A DNA stretch of 14,818 nt from Streptosporangiaceae bacterium. Its GTDB lineage: Bacteria > Actinomycetota > Actinomycetes > Streptosporangiales > Streptosporangiaceae. The stretch lies in NCBI GenBank assembly GCA_025934635.1, contig JAICWX010000220.1, positions 1-14,818 of the forward strand, written 5' to 3'. Position 1 is the first letter of the stretch, and every line of letters starts with the position of its first letter. Made by a program: the position numbers and the translations under genes. Under the pieces are notes generated by a model that saw only the letters and a program-made list of their open reading frames with translations, did not search any database and had not been told where the DNA came from. Positions 14,030 to 14,818 of the stretch are shown here, one piece after another.

Positions 14030-14207
14030 GGCCACGATGCCTCCCTCAGCTGAGCAAAATCCAGCATGCATCGCGAAATGACACGAGAAAATCAGCTTTC
14101 ACTGTGAAGAATTGCCAGTTTTCGCGGACAGGCGTTAAGAGCAGAAATTTACCGAACGGGGGCCGGCTCCCCCGTCGTGTCATGATCATGTGAAGGGAGG
14201 TAGACGC
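14030..14207. promoter_or_regulatory. AT-rich divergent ccr/DNA-ligase control region
   Basis: This 178-base spacer between divergent starts is markedly richer in A and T than the rest of the window. It holds TTCAC-T-GTGAA (14098-14108); CGCGAAA (14072-14078) with its inverted partner TTTCGCG (14120-14126); a 7-bp hairpin ACGGGGG/CCCCCGT (14156-14175, 6-base loop); and the perfect palindrome CATGATCATG (14181-14190). The promoters of both the five-gene operon and the ligase must lie here or beyond. I find no clear -35/-10 pair for either, and no cobalamin-riboswitch-like structure. Confidence 0.55.
14156..14175. repeat. GC hairpin between ccr and the ligase
   Basis: ACGGGGG (14156-14162) and CCCCCGT (14169-14175) form a perfect 7-bp stem around CCGGCT. 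No T-run follows on either strand, so an operator or a leader structure is more likely than an intrinsic terminator. Confidence 0.5.
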
Positions 14208-14818
14208 GTGGAATACCTGATCGTGGCCGAGGCTTACCGGGATCTGGAAGCCGTCAGCGGGCGGCTGGCGCTGATCGACCGGCTCGCGGCCCTGGTGGAG
14301 CAGACGCCGGACAAGCTGCTGCCGGTGGTGTGCTACCTGTGCCAGGGGCAGATCGCGCCGGAGTTCGCCGGGATCGACCTCGGGCTGGCCGAGAAGATGG
14401 CGATCCGCGCGCTGGCCGTGGCCACCAGCGCCGAGGCGGTGCAGGTGGCCGCGCGGGTGCGCGAGGTGGGCGACCTGGGCCAGGCCGCGGAGCAGCTGCT
14501 GGCGGGCGAGGACCGCGCGCCGGTGCTGACGGTCAACGAGGTGGTGGCGACGCTGTTCGACATCGCCCGGGCCGAGGGGACCGGGTCCCAGGGCCGCAAG
14601 CTGGAACTGATGTCCGGCCTGCTGGGCCGGGCCACCCCGCTGGAGGCCCGCTACCTGCTGCGGCTGGTCACCGGGAACCTGCGGCTGGGCATCGGCACCC
14701 CCACCATCCTGGACGCGCTGGCCCGGGTGCACGCGGGCGGCAAGGCCGACCGGCCGGTGCTGGAACGGGCCTACAACATCTGCTGCGACCTCGGCAAGGT
14801 CGCCGCCACGCTGGTCAG
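14208..14818 (+). CDS. ATP-dependent DNA ligase, N-terminal part (truncated by window end)
   Basis: An open frame of 203 codons from a GTG at 14208 to the window edge without a stop. AAGGGAGG (14193-14200) lies seven bases before the GTG. The translation begins MEYLIVAEAYRDLEAVSG and contains LVEQTPDKLLPVVCYLCQGQ, EFAGIDLGLAEKMAIRALAV, ARAEGTGSQGRKLELMSGLL, EARYLLRLVTGNLRLGIG and ERAYNICCDLGKVAATLV. This is the all-alpha DNA-binding N-terminal domain (PF04675 type) of ATP-dependent DNA ligases, and it resembles the archaeal-type enzyme of about 500-600 residues. The adenylation domain with its K-x-D-G lysine lies beyond the window, so activity cannot be confirmed. Bacteria depend on the NAD-type LigA for replication; this enzyme would be an accessory ligase for repair. 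It is divergent from ccr and has no evident functional tie to it. Confidence 0.85.
   Translation, partial: MEYLIVAEAYRDLEAVSGRLALIDRLAALVEQTPDKLLPVVCYLCQGQIAPEFAGIDLGLAEKMAIRALAVATSAEAVQVAARVREVGDLGQAAEQLLAGEDRAPVLTVNEVVATLFDIARAEGTGSQGRKLELMSGLLGRATPLEARYLLRLVTGNLRLGIGTPTILDALARVHAGGKADRPVLERAYNICCDLGKVAATLV

Noticed and set aside
14030..14207. Cobalamin riboswitch for the B12-dependent mutase operon
   Set aside because: I see no B12-box-like conserved core, and the leader between candidate sites and the ccr start is short.

Overview
High-GC DNA with actinomycete gene families throughout: a BldB-like DUF397 protein, an Scr1/WhiJ-type XRE regulator, PF04672 methyltransferases, GTP-type PEP carboxykinase and a Streptomyces-type crotonyl-CoA carboxylase/reductase. 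I infer a filamentous or spore-forming actinomycete, perhaps of the Streptosporangiales or Streptomycetales. The genus cannot be fixed from this window.

Left part (1-3140, + strand): a DUF397 protein, then an XRE/DUF5753 regulator behind a possible promoter/operator region, then two tandem paralogous SAM-dependent methyltransferases (PF04672, formerly DUF574). The two methyltransferase genes are a visible tandem duplication. It includes the leader and the bases after the stop codon, and an 86-nt patch is identical in both copies. This family set is common in actinomycetes and has no settled biochemical role, so it is the least understood part of the window.

Middle part (3287-7842, + strand): GTP-dependent PEP carboxykinase overlaps a GlgC-type glucose-1-phosphate adenylyltransferase by one base (TGATG), which links PEP formation to a sugar-nucleotide/glycogen step. 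The GlgC has substitutions in three normally conserved motifs. An MFS transporter of the anion/carboxylate symporter type follows.

Right part (7839-14029, - strand): a tight five-gene ethylmalonyl-CoA pathway operon, transcribed ccr > ecm > mcl > mch > mcd. Together these cover crotonyl-CoA to ethylmalonyl-CoA, methylsuccinyl-CoA, mesaconyl-CoA, beta-methylmalyl-CoA, and finally propionyl-CoA plus glyoxylate. This is acetyl-CoA assimilation without the glyoxylate shunt, and it also supplies ethylmalonyl-CoA and methylmalonyl-CoA precursors. From memory, Streptomyces coelicolor has the same gene order at SCO6473-SCO6469. The last gene and the MFS transporter converge, and their stop codons share one CTAG.

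Right edge (14208 to the end, + strand): the N-terminal part of an ATP-dependent DNA ligase, divergent from ccr. The roughly 180-base spacer between them is AT-rich and holds several inverted repeats. As a whole, the pathway operon makes C4/C3 acids from acetyl-CoA, and PckA plus GlgC could carry that carbon on to PEP and glucan. This link is inferred from gene proximity.
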